Source: Planctomycetota bacterium (lineage in GTDB: Bacteria; Planctomycetota; UBA1135; JACQFD01). Taken from it: 64,000 nucleotides of DNA. The position numbers and the translations under genes were made by a program. Under the pieces are notes generated by a model. The model saw nothing but the letters and a program-made list of their open reading frames with translations, did no database searches and was not told where the DNA came from. Location: the NCBI GenBank assembly GCA_016792805.1, contig JAEUHX010000022.1:62001-126000 (forward strand), read 5' to 3'. Positions 43,985 through 52,477 of this stretch are shown here, one piece after another (the first letter of the stretch is position 1; every line of letters begins with the position of its first letter).

Positions 43985-44548
43985 TCACGACGCCAAGAGC
44001 GATACCGCAACAGTATCTTCCGCCAGCGAATCACGAAGGCGCTGCCAGCGTTTGGCGGCCGCCTGCGGGGAGAGCTCCAGGGCGTCGGCCACTTCGGCAT
44101 GGGAAAGCCCTTCGAGCCCGCGCAGCATCAGTAACTTTCGGTCGCTCTCGTCGAACCGCTCGACTCGAGCTAGGAATTGTTGGATCGCTTCATCGCGCGC
44201 CACGCGGCGGCTCACGGTGGTCGATCGCGCAGGAGCCTCGCGCAGAGCCGCCGACACGGCCGAGTGGGTCGCCCCTGCCCGCGGATCGCGCGCGAGAGTG
44301 CGAAACGCCTCCTGGAGTACGTGATGGGCGATCCCAAAGATCCACGCCCGAAACGGCGCGATGGCCGGGTCGAAATCACCAAAAGCGCGCCATGCCCGAA
44401 AACAGACTTCTTGCAACACATCTTCGGGATCGAGGCGCGTTCGAAGCGGCGCGCGAATGCGGAGCGCCACCCACGCATACAAAGCCGGCGCGGCCTCGGG
44501 ATAGAGGTCCTCGAAGGTGCGGCTCGGAGAGGCGGCGCTCCCGGACAT
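43985..44548 (-). CDS. ECF RNA polymerase sigma factor
   Basis: A 187-residue sigma-70 family factor with only regions 2 and 4. Region 2 includes LDPEDVLQEVCFRAWRAFGDFD and FRAWIFGIAHHVL (-10 recognition); region 4 is SDRKLLMLRGLEGLSHAEVADALELSPQAAAKRWQRL, a helix-turn-helix for -35 recognition. ATG 44548 (MSGSAASPSRTFEDLYPEA) is the natural start; the open frame to 45184 runs antisense to another gene. It resembles planctomycete ECF groups whose activity is tied to a neighbouring Ser/Thr kinase, here at 41388, with no anti-sigma gene nearby. Confidence 0.88.
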   Translation of the reverse strand: MSGSAASPSRTFEDLYPEAAPALYAWVALRIRAPLRTRLDPEDVLQEVCFRAWRAFGDFDPAIAPFRAWIFGIAHHVLQEAFRTLARDPRAGATHSAVSAALREAPARSTTVSRRVARDEAIQQFLARVERFDESDRKLLMLRGLEGLSHAEVADALELSPQAAAKRWQRLRDSLAEDTVAVSLLAS

Positions 44549-44668
44549 GGTGAAAAGCCTACGACAGGACTCCGCGCGGCGCTCCCCGCGCAGGCCCTGG
44601 GCAACGATTTCCGGGCGCAGACGGGCACGCCAGCGAGGTTCCTCGGCACTGGCAGGTAGGCTAATCCG

Positions 44669-45199
44669 GTGCTCGACTCGATCCGACCTCTCGTCGCTGC
44701 GGCCCAGGGAGCCGCGCTCTCCGTCGATCCCGTGCGTGCGGCAGAGCTCGTCGAAGCGATTGCCGCCGCGCCGCGCGTCTTTGTCGTCGGCGCGGGACGG
44801 ACGGGGCTCGTGGCGCGCGCCTTCGTGATCCGCCTGCGCCACCTCGGGAAAGATGCCTACGCCGCCGGCGAGGCGGCCACGCCGGCACCGAAATCGCGCG
44901 ACCTCGTGCTGGTCTGCACGGCCTCGTCGGAAACCGCCACTACGGTTGCGATCGGCCGCGGCGCCCTCGCGCGTGCGATTCCCGTCTGGGTGATCACGCA
45001 ACCCGAGCGCGCGGCCGCGTGGCCGGTTGCCGCGCATGTGCTCGGTCTCCCCGTGGGTGCCGCCGCTGCCGCGGGGCCGCTCGGCACCGTCTTCGAGCTG
45101 GCCCTCGGCCTGCTCTTCGACGGGCTCGTGGCGGAGCTCATGGCGCGGCTGCGCGTCGACGAAGCGTCGATGCGCGCGCGCCACGCCACGCTCGAGTAA
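44669..45199 (+). CDS. hxlB: 6-phospho-3-hexuloisomerase-like SIS-domain protein
   Basis: A 176-residue single SIS-domain protein matching 6-phospho-3-hexuloisomerase in size and sequence: VFVVGAGRTGLVARAFVIRLRHLG, DLVLVCTASSETATTV and the C-terminal LFDGLVAELMARLRVDEASMRARHATLE. PHI converts 3-hexulose-6-phosphate to fructose-6-phosphate in the ribulose monophosphate pathway of formaldehyde fixation. The partner hexulose-phosphate synthase (hxlA) is not beside it, so a role in another sugar-phosphate isomerisation is possible. Start is GTG 44669. Confidence 0.8.
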   Translation: MLDSIRPLVAAAQGAALSVDPVRAAELVEAIAAAPRVFVVGAGRTGLVARAFVIRLRHLGKDAYAAGEAATPAPKSRDLVLVCTASSETATTVAIGRGALARAIPVWVITQPERAAAWPVAAHVLGLPVGAAAAAGPLGTVFELALGLLFDGLVAELMARLRVDEASMRARHATLE

Positions 45200-45211
45200 C
45201 GAAAGTTTACA

Positions 45212-46048
45212 CTAGCCGCGATTCAACACTTGCTCCGCGCCGAAGGCGGCGTCCGGGTAAGCGCGGCGGAATGTTGCGGCGACCGCCGCGTGCAGCGCCG
45301 GCTGCGGCTTTCCAAAAGTCGACACCAACACCGACGGCATCGCCGCTTCGCCGCACGGCCCCACCTCGAGGAAGAAGAGCGCCTCGTCGTGGGACTCGAG
45401 TACGCCGCCGAACCCGCAGCCGGGCTTGTGGATGAGTAACTTTCCTCGCAGGCGCGTGTCGTCGCCGAGCGTCACTTCGAACGGCGCGCCGGGCTTCATG
45501 GCCGACTCGCGCGCGCTATCGCCCGGGAATCCGGTCGGACCTGTGAGCTTGCTCCACGCCGCAGGGCGCCCCTGCGGCTCCATAGTTCCAAGCCACGTCG
45601 CGCAGCGCACCAGCCCGCCGCGGCGGTCGAGCGCATGTCGAAGCGCCTGAACGAACCAGCTCCAGCCGAGCTGCATTCCGTCGAACTCGTCGTCCCAGGA
45701 TCCGCTGCCGAAGAAGGACGTCACAATTCGGAGGACCGTCTTTCCGCTGCGCGTCTCGATGTAATAATCGACGGCGATCTTGCGGCCGTTGTTTCCCTCG
45801 GCAGGGCTTTCGCAGCGGTAATGTTTGCCTTCGGTCCATTCTGTGATGGGCTGCTCCATCTCGAATCCGGGGCCCCACGCCAGCCAGAGTGAGCCGCCCT
45901 TGCCGGGGCGGATACGCGCATCGAGCGGGAACCAGCGCTTCAGCTCCTCGGCATCGGCAACGGCTTTCCAGACGGCTTCCCGCGAGGCATCCACCTCGAC
46001 GAACACTTCGTGGCTGCGGACGTGCGATTCTTCGGGGTCATTCAGCAT
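45212..46048 (-). CDS. AHSA1/START-like (SRPBCC) domain protein
   Basis: A 278-residue protein of the AHSA1/activator-of-Hsp90 homologue 1 type SRPBCC fold: VFVEVDASREAVWKAVADAEELKRWFPLDA is the standard opening and LRIVTSFFGSGSWDDEFDGMQLGWSWFVQALRHALD the closing helix. A C-terminal extension of about 110 residues (PFEVTLGDDTRLRG to the end) is a second, beta-rich region. Such proteins bind hydrophobic ligands and are commonly co-encoded with an ArsR-type HTH, as here (26 bases after the regulator gene). Ligand unknown. Confidence 0.8.
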   Translation of the reverse strand: MLNDPEESHVRSHEVFVEVDASREAVWKAVADAEELKRWFPLDARIRPGKGGSLWLAWGPGFEMEQPITEWTEGKHYRCESPAEGNNGRKIAVDYYIETRSGKTVLRIVTSFFGSGSWDDEFDGMQLGWSWFVQALRHALDRRGGLVRCATWLGTMEPQGRPAAWSKLTGPTGFPGDSARESAMKPGAPFEVTLGDDTRLRGKLLIHKPGCGFGGVLESHDEALFFLEVGPCGEAAMPSVLVSTFGKPQPALHAAVAATFRRAYPDAAFGAEQVLNRG

Positions 46049-46074
46049 GGGAAGATCAACAAAAAGTGCTCGGC

Positions 46075-46743
46075 CTATTTATGGTCTTTGCGGCGCGAAC
46101 GTGCGGCCGCCGATTCCACAGAAAACTTCGACGCTTCGACCGGCCCTTGCGGCGGCGTCGGCGTCGAGGCGGGATAGCCAGCGAAGGCGAAGCGGAAGGT
46201 GCGGCCGCCGGGCGTCTTCTCGTCGTGGTACTTCGCGACGAGCCGTTCCATCTCCTGGGAGACCTCTTGTGCGAACGCGTTGCGCTGGGCCGCGCTCGCG
46301 AACCGGATGTCGAAGTGCAGAGTCAGCGTGGCGAGCGGCTTCCCGGCCGCTGCTGCGCGCGCGCGCAAGCTCGCCACTTCCCGGATTGTTTGGGAGGCGA
46401 CGGCGACGAGGTAGGTCGACGAGAACCGGTCGGCGATCTGGCTCGGATCAGCGGCGAGGCCGCCGAGGGCCTCGGGGTTCACCAAGTAGTGGCTCGCGCG
46501 GGCGCGCACCACGCGCTCGACGCAATTTCCGCGACGGCGCTCCTCGACCGGCTCGACGAGCCCCTGCTTCTCGAGCTCGTGCAGGTGGTAGCGCACGCGC
46601 TGGCGCGGCAGCCCGAACTGCCGCGCCAGGCTCGACGCGGAGCCGGGCTCGCGGAGCGCTTCGAGGATGCGCAGGCGCGTCGGATGGAGCGCGCGCGCCG
46701 CGAGGCGCGGGTCTTCGAAGAGGTGGAGGGGCTGGGCCGACAT
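46075..46743 (-). CDS. ArsR-type HTH transcriptional regulator
   Basis: A 222-residue regulator with an N-terminal winged helix ([51 protein letters not shown]) and a 130-residue C-terminal domain with coiled-helix character ([25 protein letters not shown]) typical of the HTH-12/YcfA-like planctomycete regulators. It lacks the CVC metal site of the arsenic ArsR at 32800. ATG 46743 faces the thiolase gene across 160 bases that contain a perfect palindrome. Co-transcribed with the AHSA1 gene. Confidence 0.8.
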   Translation of the reverse strand: MSAQPLHLFEDPRLAARALHPTRLRILEALREPGSASSLARQFGLPRQRVRYHLHELEKQGLVEPVEERRRGNCVERVVRARASHYLVNPEALGGLAADPSQIADRFSSTYLVAVASQTIREVASLRARAAAAGKPLATLTLHFDIRFASAAQRNAFAQEVSQEMERLVAKYHDEKTPGGRTFRFAFAGYPASTPTPPQGPVEASKFSVESAAARSRRKDHK

Positions 46744-46769
46744 CGAGCGACGGAGAGAAGCCTCGCACC

Positions 46770-46785
46770 GACAGGAATTCCTGTC
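46770..46785. promoter_or_regulatory. Perfect 16-bp palindrome, candidate operator
   Basis: GACAGGAATTCCTGTC is a perfect palindrome between the divergent ArsR-type regulator (start 46743) and thiolase (start 46904) genes, 26 bases upstream of the regulator. It is the obvious candidate site for that regulator and could control the acyl-CoA genes as well as its own operon. Confidence 0.65.
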
Positions 46786-46903
46786 AAGACATCGATCGCT
46801 GTCGGCTGCGGGCCCCACGACGACCCACGGCGAGGCTCCGCGCGCGCTGCGCACCCGCGCGCGGTCCCTTATTCTTCGACACTCCTTCTCAACCCCGAAT
46901 CCC

Positions 46904-48088
46904 ATGCCCGAAGCCGTCATCGTTTCTGCGTGCCGTACCCCGATTGGGAAGTTTCAGGGCGCACTCGCGTCGCTGCGCGCTCCGCAGCTCGGCGCGATCG
47001 CCATTCAGGAGGCGCTTCGGCGCGCCCGTGTCGAGCCCTCGGCGGTCGACGAGGTGATCATGGGAAATGTGCTGCAGGCGGGCATAGGACAGAACCCGGC
47101 GCGGCAGGCTCTGCGCGGCGCAGGAATCCCCGATTCGGTCGGCGCGTTCACGGTCAACAAAGTCTGCGGGTCCGGACTGAAGTCGGTGATGCTCGCGGCG
47201 CAGGCGATTCGCGCGGGCGATGCCCACTGCATTGTGGCGGGCGGCATGGAGTCGATGACCAACGCTCCGTATTTGATGCCTTCGGCGCGCGAGGGCGCCC
47301 GCCTCGGACACGCCCAGCTGCTGGATTCGATGGTGCACGACGGCTTGTGGGATATTTACAATAATTTTCACATGGGCGAGACGGGCGAGAAGGCCGCCGA
47401 GAAGCACGGCATTACGCGCGAAGACCAAGATAAGTTCGCAGCCGAATCCCACCGCCGTGCGGTCTCCGCCTGGGGCGCAGGCGCCTTCGACCGCGAAATT
47501 GCCGCTGTTACCATTCCACAGAAGAAGGGCGAGGCGATCGTCGTGAAAAAGGACGAGGGGCCGCGCGCCGACTCGACGGCGGAATCGCTGGCGAAGCTGA
47601 AGCCTGCATTCCGCAAGGAGAATGGAACTGTTACAGCCGGCAACGCTTCGACAATCAACGACGGCGCCGCTGCGCTCGTTGTGATGAGCGACGTTCGCGC
47701 GCAGCAGCTCGGACTGAAGCCGATCGCCCGCATCACGGGCTATGCGACCGGCGGTCTCGCACCGGAATGGGTGATGATGGCGCCCGAAGTGGCAATCAAG
47801 AAATTGTGCGATAAGACCGGGTCTGCGGTCGGCGCCTTCGATCTCATCGAGATCAATGAAGCGTTCTCCTCGGCGGCCTGCGCGCTTCGCAAGGTGCTCG
47901 AACTCGATCCTGCAAAAGTGAACGTGCGCGGCGGAGCCGTCGCCCTCGGACACCCGATCGGCGCCTCCGGCGCGCGCATCCTCGTGACGCTGCTGCACGC
48001 CATGGAGGACATGGGCAAGAAGCGCGGTCTCGCGTCGCTCTGCCTCGGCGGCGGCAATGCGGTCGCTCTCTCGGTCGAGCGCGCCTGA
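46904..48088 (+). CDS. atoB: Acetyl-CoA C-acetyltransferase (thiolase)
   Basis: A 394-residue thiolase with the complete catalytic set: Cys88 ([12 protein letters not shown]) forms the acyl-enzyme, His350 ([16 protein letters not shown]) and Cys380 ([12 protein letters not shown]) act as base and acid. It catalyses acetoacetyl-CoA formation or cleavage. ATG 46904 ([17 protein letters not shown]) is the canonical start. It heads a run of thiolase, 3-hydroxyacyl-CoA dehydrogenase (45 bases on) and acyl-CoA dehydrogenase genes, a short-chain acyl-CoA module working with the MeaB/mutase genes for odd-chain or branched substrates. Confidence 0.93.
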   Translation: MPEAVIVSACRTPIGKFQGALASLRAPQLGAIAIQEALRRARVEPSAVDEVIMGNVLQAGIGQNPARQALRGAGIPDSVGAFTVNKVCGSGLKSVMLAAQAIRAGDAHCIVAGGMESMTNAPYLMPSAREGARLGHAQLLDSMVHDGLWDIYNNFHMGETGEKAAEKHGITREDQDKFAAESHRRAVSAWGAGAFDREIAAVTIPQKKGEAIVVKKDEGPRADSTAESLAKLKPAFRKENGTVTAGNASTINDGAAALVVMSDVRAQQLGLKPIARITGYATGGLAPEWVMMAPEVAIKKLCDKTGSAVGAFDLIEINEAFSSAACALRKVLELDPAKVNVRGGAVALGHPIGASGARILVTLLHAMEDMGKKRGLASLCLGGGNAVALSVERA

Positions 48089-48133
48089 TCCGAAGACCAG
48101 AAGACAAAGATCTCACGAGCTTACAGAAATCCC

Positions 48134-48997
48134 ATGTTTCAGAATGTTGGTGTCGTCGGCGCGGGGCAGATGGGCTCTGGCATTGCGCAGGTCTTCGCGG
48201 CCAAGGGCGTTCCCGTGGTGCTCGTCGACGCAAAAGATGAATTCGTCGCTCGCGGGCGCAAGACCATCGAAGGTTCGCTCGCGCGCATCGTCAAGAAAGG
48301 GGCGCTTACTCAGGACGATGCCGACAAGACGCTCGCGCGTGTGACGGGCTCGACTCGATATGAGGATTTCGCCGCGTGCGATCTGGTTGTCGAGGCGATT
48401 ACGGAGAATGAGCCGGTCAAGAGAGAGTGCTTCGCGCAGCTCGACGCGGTAACCGGGCCGACGGCCATTCTTGCGTCGAACACATCGTCGATCTCCATCA
48501 CGACGCTCGGCGCTGTGACGAAGCGTCCGAAGCTCGTGATCGGAATGCACTTCATGAATCCCGTGCCCGTGATGCAGCTCGTGGAAGTGATCCGGGGCCA
48601 GGAAACGAGCGACGAGACGACGGCGAAAGTGCTCTCGGCCGTCGAGTTCCTTGGGAAGACACCCGCAGAGGCGCGCGACTTTCCTGGATTTGTGAGCAAC
48701 CGCGTGCTCATGCCGATGATCAATGAGGCTGTTTATTGCCTCATGGAGGGCGTGGCGGCGCGCGATGCGATCGACACGGTGATGAAGCTCGGGATGAATC
48801 ACCCAATGGGGCCGCTCGCGCTCGCCGACTTGATCGGCCTCGACACCTGCCTCTCGATCCTCAACGTCCTCCATGACGGCTTCGGAGATCCCAAGTACCG
48901 CCCCTGTCCGCTCCTGAAGAGGATGGTGGCGGCGGGCCTCCTCGGAAGGAAATCCGGGCGCGGCTTTTATGATTACTCCTCGGGAACGCCGAAATAG
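48134..48997 (+). CDS. hbd: 3-hydroxybutyryl-CoA dehydrogenase
   Basis: A 287-residue 3-hydroxyacyl-CoA dehydrogenase of single-domain type. The Rossmann motif is [11 protein letters not shown] (residues 9-19), with the catalytic His in [17 protein letters not shown] and the CoA-side KRECFAQL. The C-terminus ([11 protein letters not shown]) is typical. It oxidises 3-hydroxybutyryl-CoA with NAD(P). It follows the thiolase gene by 45 bases and precedes the acyl-CoA dehydrogenase gene by 70. Confidence 0.93.
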   Translation: MFQNVGVVGAGQMGSGIAQVFAAKGVPVVLVDAKDEFVARGRKTIEGSLARIVKKGALTQDDADKTLARVTGSTRYEDFAACDLVVEAITENEPVKRECFAQLDAVTGPTAILASNTSSISITTLGAVTKRPKLVIGMHFMNPVPVMQLVEVIRGQETSDETTAKVLSAVEFLGKTPAEARDFPGFVSNRVLMPMINEAVYCLMEGVAARDAIDTVMKLGMNHPMGPLALADLIGLDTCLSILNVLHDGFGDPKYRPCPLLKRMVAAGLLGRKSGRGFYDYSSGTPK

Positions 48998-49067
48998 CCA
49001 GGCGGCTCCAAGGGGCCTTGTTTCAGTAAGAACTTCTCAACCATTCAAGCTCGACCCTCGCGAACCC

Positions 49068-50234
49068 ATGTCGGTTATTGAGTACACCACGCCGTCCTTT
49101 GATCTGTCCGAGGAAGTCCTCCTGCTGCGCGACGCTGTGCGCGAGATCGGCGAGCGGGAGATCCTGCCGACGGCCGCCAAGCGCGATCACGACCACGCAT
49201 TCCCGGCCGAGATCATGAAGAAGCTCGCCGAGGCGGAGCTCATGGGGATGCTGATTCCCGAGGCCTACGGCGGCACAGCGATCGGAAATCTGGCGCTTTC
49301 CGTCGTGCTCGAAGAGATAAATTATTTTGACGCGTCGGTCGGCGTAACGCTCTCGGTTCACAATTCGTTGTGCGCATCGCCGATCAGCCGATTTGGGTCG
49401 CACGACCAGAAGTCGCGCTACTTGCCCCGGCTGGCAAAAGGTGAACTTCTGGGTGCCTACGCGCTCACCGAGCCGGACGCGGGCAGCGATTCTGCCAATC
49501 TTCGCTTGAAGGCGGAAAAGCGGAGCGATCGGTGGGTGCTGAACGGGACGAAGATTTGGATCACATCGGGTGACCGTGCTGGACTCATGGTGGTCTTTGC
49601 GCGCACCGACTCTGCGGCACCGAAGGCCAAGGGCATCTCGGCGTTCATCGTCGAGACCGGCTGGAAGGGCTTCAAGGTCGGCAAGGTGGAGGAGAAATGT
49701 GGCCTTCGCTCTTCGTCGACTGTCGAGATCCACTGCGAAGACCTGGAGGTGCCGGACGAGAATCTCCTCGGCGAGCTGAACGGCGGCTTCAAGGTTGCGA
49801 TGGACACGCTCGACGGCGGACGCATCGGAATCGCGTCGCAGTCGCTCGGGATCCATCGCGCCTGCCTCGATGCCTCCATCAAATATGCGAAGGAGAGACA
49901 ACAATTCGGGCAGCCCATTGCTGAGTTTCAGGCGATCCAGTGGAAGATCGCCGACATGGCCACCGACCTCGATGCTGCTCGCATGCTGACTCATCGCGCA
50001 GCCGTGATGCGCGATCGCGCCGTGCCCTGCTCCCGCGAAGCGGCCATGGCCAAGAGCTTTGCGTCGCGCGCTTGCAACCGCGCCGCCGATGAGGCGGTGC
50101 AGATCCATGGCGGCGCGGGCTACACCAAGGACTTCCCGGTGGAGCGCTTCTTCCGCGACGCGCGCATCACGGAGATCTACGAGGGTGTTACAGACATCCA
50201 GCGCCTCGTGATCGCGCGCAGTCTGCTTAAGTAG
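49068..50234 (+). CDS. Short-chain acyl-CoA dehydrogenase
   Basis: A 388-residue flavoprotein with the acyl-CoA dehydrogenase signatures GAYALTEPDAGSDSANL and QIHGGAGYTKDFPVERFFRDARI, and the catalytic Glu in EIYEGVTDIQRL. The sequence is close to butyryl-CoA and isovaleryl-type enzymes; the exact chain length is not predictable. It would pass electrons to ETF, which is not encoded here. ATG 49068 (MSVIEYTTPSFDLS) is preferred over the upstream frame from 48969 that overlaps hbd. Its stop overlaps the convergent dapF stop by 8 bases. Confidence 0.92.
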   Translation: MSVIEYTTPSFDLSEEVLLLRDAVREIGEREILPTAAKRDHDHAFPAEIMKKLAEAELMGMLIPEAYGGTAIGNLALSVVLEEINYFDASVGVTLSVHNSLCASPISRFGSHDQKSRYLPRLAKGELLGAYALTEPDAGSDSANLRLKAEKRSDRWVLNGTKIWITSGDRAGLMVVFARTDSAAPKAKGISAFIVETGWKGFKVGKVEEKCGLRSSSTVEIHCEDLEVPDENLLGELNGGFKVAMDTLDGGRIGIASQSLGIHRACLDASIKYAKERQQFGQPIAEFQAIQWKIADMATDLDAARMLTHRAAVMRDRAVPCSREAAMAKSFASRACNRAADEAVQIHGGAGYTKDFPVERFFRDARITEIYEGVTDIQRLVIARSLLK

Positions 50235-51087
50235 CGTTTGCTTCCCAGACGCCCGAGAAGGCAATCGAGACGGGGCCGGCCAGCTCGACGACTCCGCTCG
50301 GGTTCCATCTCACTTCGACGGCGCCGCCGCGCTGCTCGACGAGGACTCGCCGGTCGGTGCGGCCGAGGAGCGCCGCAGCGACGACGCTCGCGCAGGCGCC
50401 TGAGCCGCAGGAGTCGGTTTCCCCGGCGCCGCGCTCCCACGTTCGTTCGCGCATGCGGCCGCGGTCGATGATTTGTACGAACTCAACGTTCGTGCGATCG
50501 GGAAATCGGGGGTCGAACTCCAGCTTCGGGCCGAGGCTCGCAACTGGTGCAGCGTCGACGTCCTCGACAAAAAGTACACAGTGGGGATTCCCCATCGACA
50601 GAGCAAAGCCGGGGCCGCCGTCCGTTGGAATGTGTAATATTCCATTCCGGCTCTCGGCCGCGGCGCGAAGAGGAACAGCAGAAGCCTCGAGCCTCGGCGT
50701 GCCGACCTCGATACTCACCTGTGCGCGCCGCGAGCCCTCGAGGCCGACGCGTGCATAGTGAAGTCCGGAGTCGCTTGCGACGCGCAGATCCACAGAGCCG
50801 CCAGGCGCAGATGCCGGGCCCTTGTCGGGCCGAAGCACCAGAAAGAGAGCCACCTGCCGCAGCCCATTGCCGCACATCGCAGAACGGGAGCCGTCAGAAT
50901 TGTACATCTCCATGCGCCCGTCGGCACCGGGCTGGGGACGCACAACGATGAGCCCATCGCCGCCCACGCCGGTGCGTCGTCGGCTCACGCGGCGGGCGAT
51001 CTCCGGCAGCGGAGCGCCCGGGGGCAGCTCTCCCTCGGGAACCACCACATAGTCATTGCCCGCCGCCTCCATTTTCCAGAATTGCAC
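50227..51087 (-). CDS. dapF: Diaminopimelate epimerase
   Basis: A 286-residue epimerase with both catalytic Cys: Cys72 in MYNSDGSRSAMCGNGLRQ and Cys227 in ERGAGETDSCGSGACA. It converts LL- to meso-diaminopimelate for lysine and peptidoglycan synthesis. The family start is F.KM.AAGND; GTG 51087 gives VQFWKMEAAGNDYVV and sits 7 bases after the MBL gene stop. SDG replaces the usual ADG and the second motif has SCGSG for ACGTG, mild variants. Downstream of rnhC and the MBL hydrolase in an operon. Confidence 0.92.
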   Translation of the reverse strand: MQFWKMEAAGNDYVVVPEGELPPGAPLPEIARRVSRRRTGVGGDGLIVVRPQPGADGRMEMYNSDGSRSAMCGNGLRQVALFLVLRPDKGPASAPGGSVDLRVASDSGLHYARVGLEGSRRAQVSIEVGTPRLEASAVPLRAAAESRNGILHIPTDGGPGFALSMGNPHCVLFVEDVDAAPVASLGPKLEFDPRFPDRTNVEFVQIIDRGRMRERTWERGAGETDSCGSGACASVVAAALLGRTDRRVLVEQRGGAVEVRWNPSGVVELAGPVSIAFSGVWEANAT

Positions 51088-51094
51088 AGCGACC

Positions 51095-52477
51095 TCACAC
51101 GACGTCGAACGAGTCGCCGGGATTGGGTACTTCGACCTGTGCGCAGCCCATGCCGCGCATCGCGTCTCCGAGGGAGACCGCCGCGCTGGGCTCGCCGTGC
51201 ACCACAAAAATTTGCCCACAGGAGCGTGCCACGGGAGAGAGGTAATGCATCAAATCATTGCGGTCCGCATGGGCGCTCATGGCAGGCAGCACCTGCACGC
51301 GGGCCTTCACCTCAATCTCCTCGCCGTAGATCCGGACGAGCTGGGCGCCGTCGTGCAGGCGCCGGCCGAGCGTGCCTTGGGCCTGATAGCCCACCAGAAG
51401 CACCATCGCGTTCGGTTTGTAAATATGATTCTTCAAGTGGTGAAGAATCCGTCCATTCTCACACATTCCTGAGGCGCTCAGGACGAGGAACGCGCCGCTG
51501 CGATCATTGAGTTCTTTCGATTCGTCGACGCCTTCGATGTAGCGGATCTCGGGGAAGTAGAAGGGAGCTCCGTCGGCTCCGAGCACGGCAAGCGCCTCAT
51601 CGTCGAAGCAATCGCGGTGCTGGGAGACAATCTTGGTAACTTTCGAGGAGAGCGGGGAGTCGACGAATACCGGCATGCGCGGCGCATCGCCGCGCTTGAA
51701 AATTTGATACAGCGCATAGATGAGGTTTTGTGTGCGCCCGAGGCTGAAGGCAGGCACGATGATCGGCCCGCGGCGCGCCGCCTGATCGCGCAGGATCGCG
51801 GCCAACGTCGCCTCGGTCTCCTGGCCGCTCGGATGGGTCCGGTCGCCATAGGTGCTTTCTGTGAGAACGACGTCGCAAGCAGGGAGCGCTTCCGGATCCC
51901 GCAGAATCGGCATGCCGCGCCGCCCGAGGTCGCCCGTGAAGCAAATATTGCGGGTCATCGATCCCTCGGTGGCCTCGACGAGCGTGACCGCGCTTCCAAG
52001 GATGTGGCCCGCATCGAGGAACTTCGCCCGGATTCCCGGAGCTGCCTCGAACCAGGAGCCGTAGCGCACCGGGACGAGCCGCTTGAGCGCCTCTTCGACG
52101 TCGTCGATGTCATAAATCGGCTCCACGGCGGGCACGCCACGCCGCTGCAGAAATTCGAGATCACGCTGCTGGATATTCGCCGAGTCGAGCAGCATGACAC
52201 GCAATAGATCCGCAGTGGCACGCGTGCAGAAAATTGAGCCTCGGAATCCGCGCTTCACCAAGTAGGGGATGCTGCCACTGTGATCGATATGTGCATGAGA
52301 CAGCAGGCACGCGGCGGCATTCACCGCCTTCTCCGGCATTTTCTTATTGCGTTCGTGAGACTCGAGCCGCGGTCCTTGGTACATCCCGCAGTCGAGGATC
52401 ACGGTGCTGCCGCCGGCGTCGATGTAGTGCAGCGAGCCGGTGACCGTGCGCGCCGCGCCGTAGAAGGAGAGCTTCAT
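51095..52477 (-). CDS. MBL-fold RNA hydrolase with beta-CASP domain (CPSF/Ysh1-like)
   Basis: A 460-residue metallo-beta-lactamase-fold nuclease of the beta-CASP family. The zinc motif is HAHIDHSG (His61, His63, Asp65, His66), with further ligands in DAGHILGSA and FTGDLGRRG; the beta-CASP region has VVLTESTYGDRTHP, VPAFSLGRTQNLIYAL, VFVDSPLSSKVT and the C-terminal SAHADRNDLMHYL and VHGEPSA motifs. Such enzymes process RNA 5' or 3' ends in the cytoplasm. ATG 52477 overlaps the rnhC stop by 4 bases (ATGA). The long frame to 53056 is antisense-like extension. Confidence 0.9.
   Translation of the reverse strand: MKLSFYGAARTVTGSLHYIDAGGSTVILDCGMYQGPRLESHERNKKMPEKAVNAAACLLSHAHIDHSGSIPYLVKRGFRGSIFCTRATADLLRVMLLDSANIQQRDLEFLQRRGVPAVEPIYDIDDVEEALKRLVPVRYGSWFEAAPGIRAKFLDAGHILGSAVTLVEATEGSMTRNICFTGDLGRRGMPILRDPEALPACDVVLTESTYGDRTHPSGQETEATLAAILRDQAARRGPIIVPAFSLGRTQNLIYALYQIFKRGDAPRMPVFVDSPLSSKVTKIVSQHRDCFDDEALAVLGADGAPFYFPEIRYIEGVDESKELNDRSGAFLVLSASGMCENGRILHHLKNHIYKPNAMVLLVGYQAQGTLGRRLHDGAQLVRIYGEEIEVKARVQVLPAMSAHADRNDLMHYLSPVARSCGQIFVVHGEPSAAVSLGDAMRGMGCAQVEVPNPGDSFDVV

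Noticed and set aside
44549..45184. Long N-terminal extension of the ECF sigma factor
   Set aside because: It is antisense to the hexuloisomerase-like gene, and ECF factors of 180-190 residues are normal.
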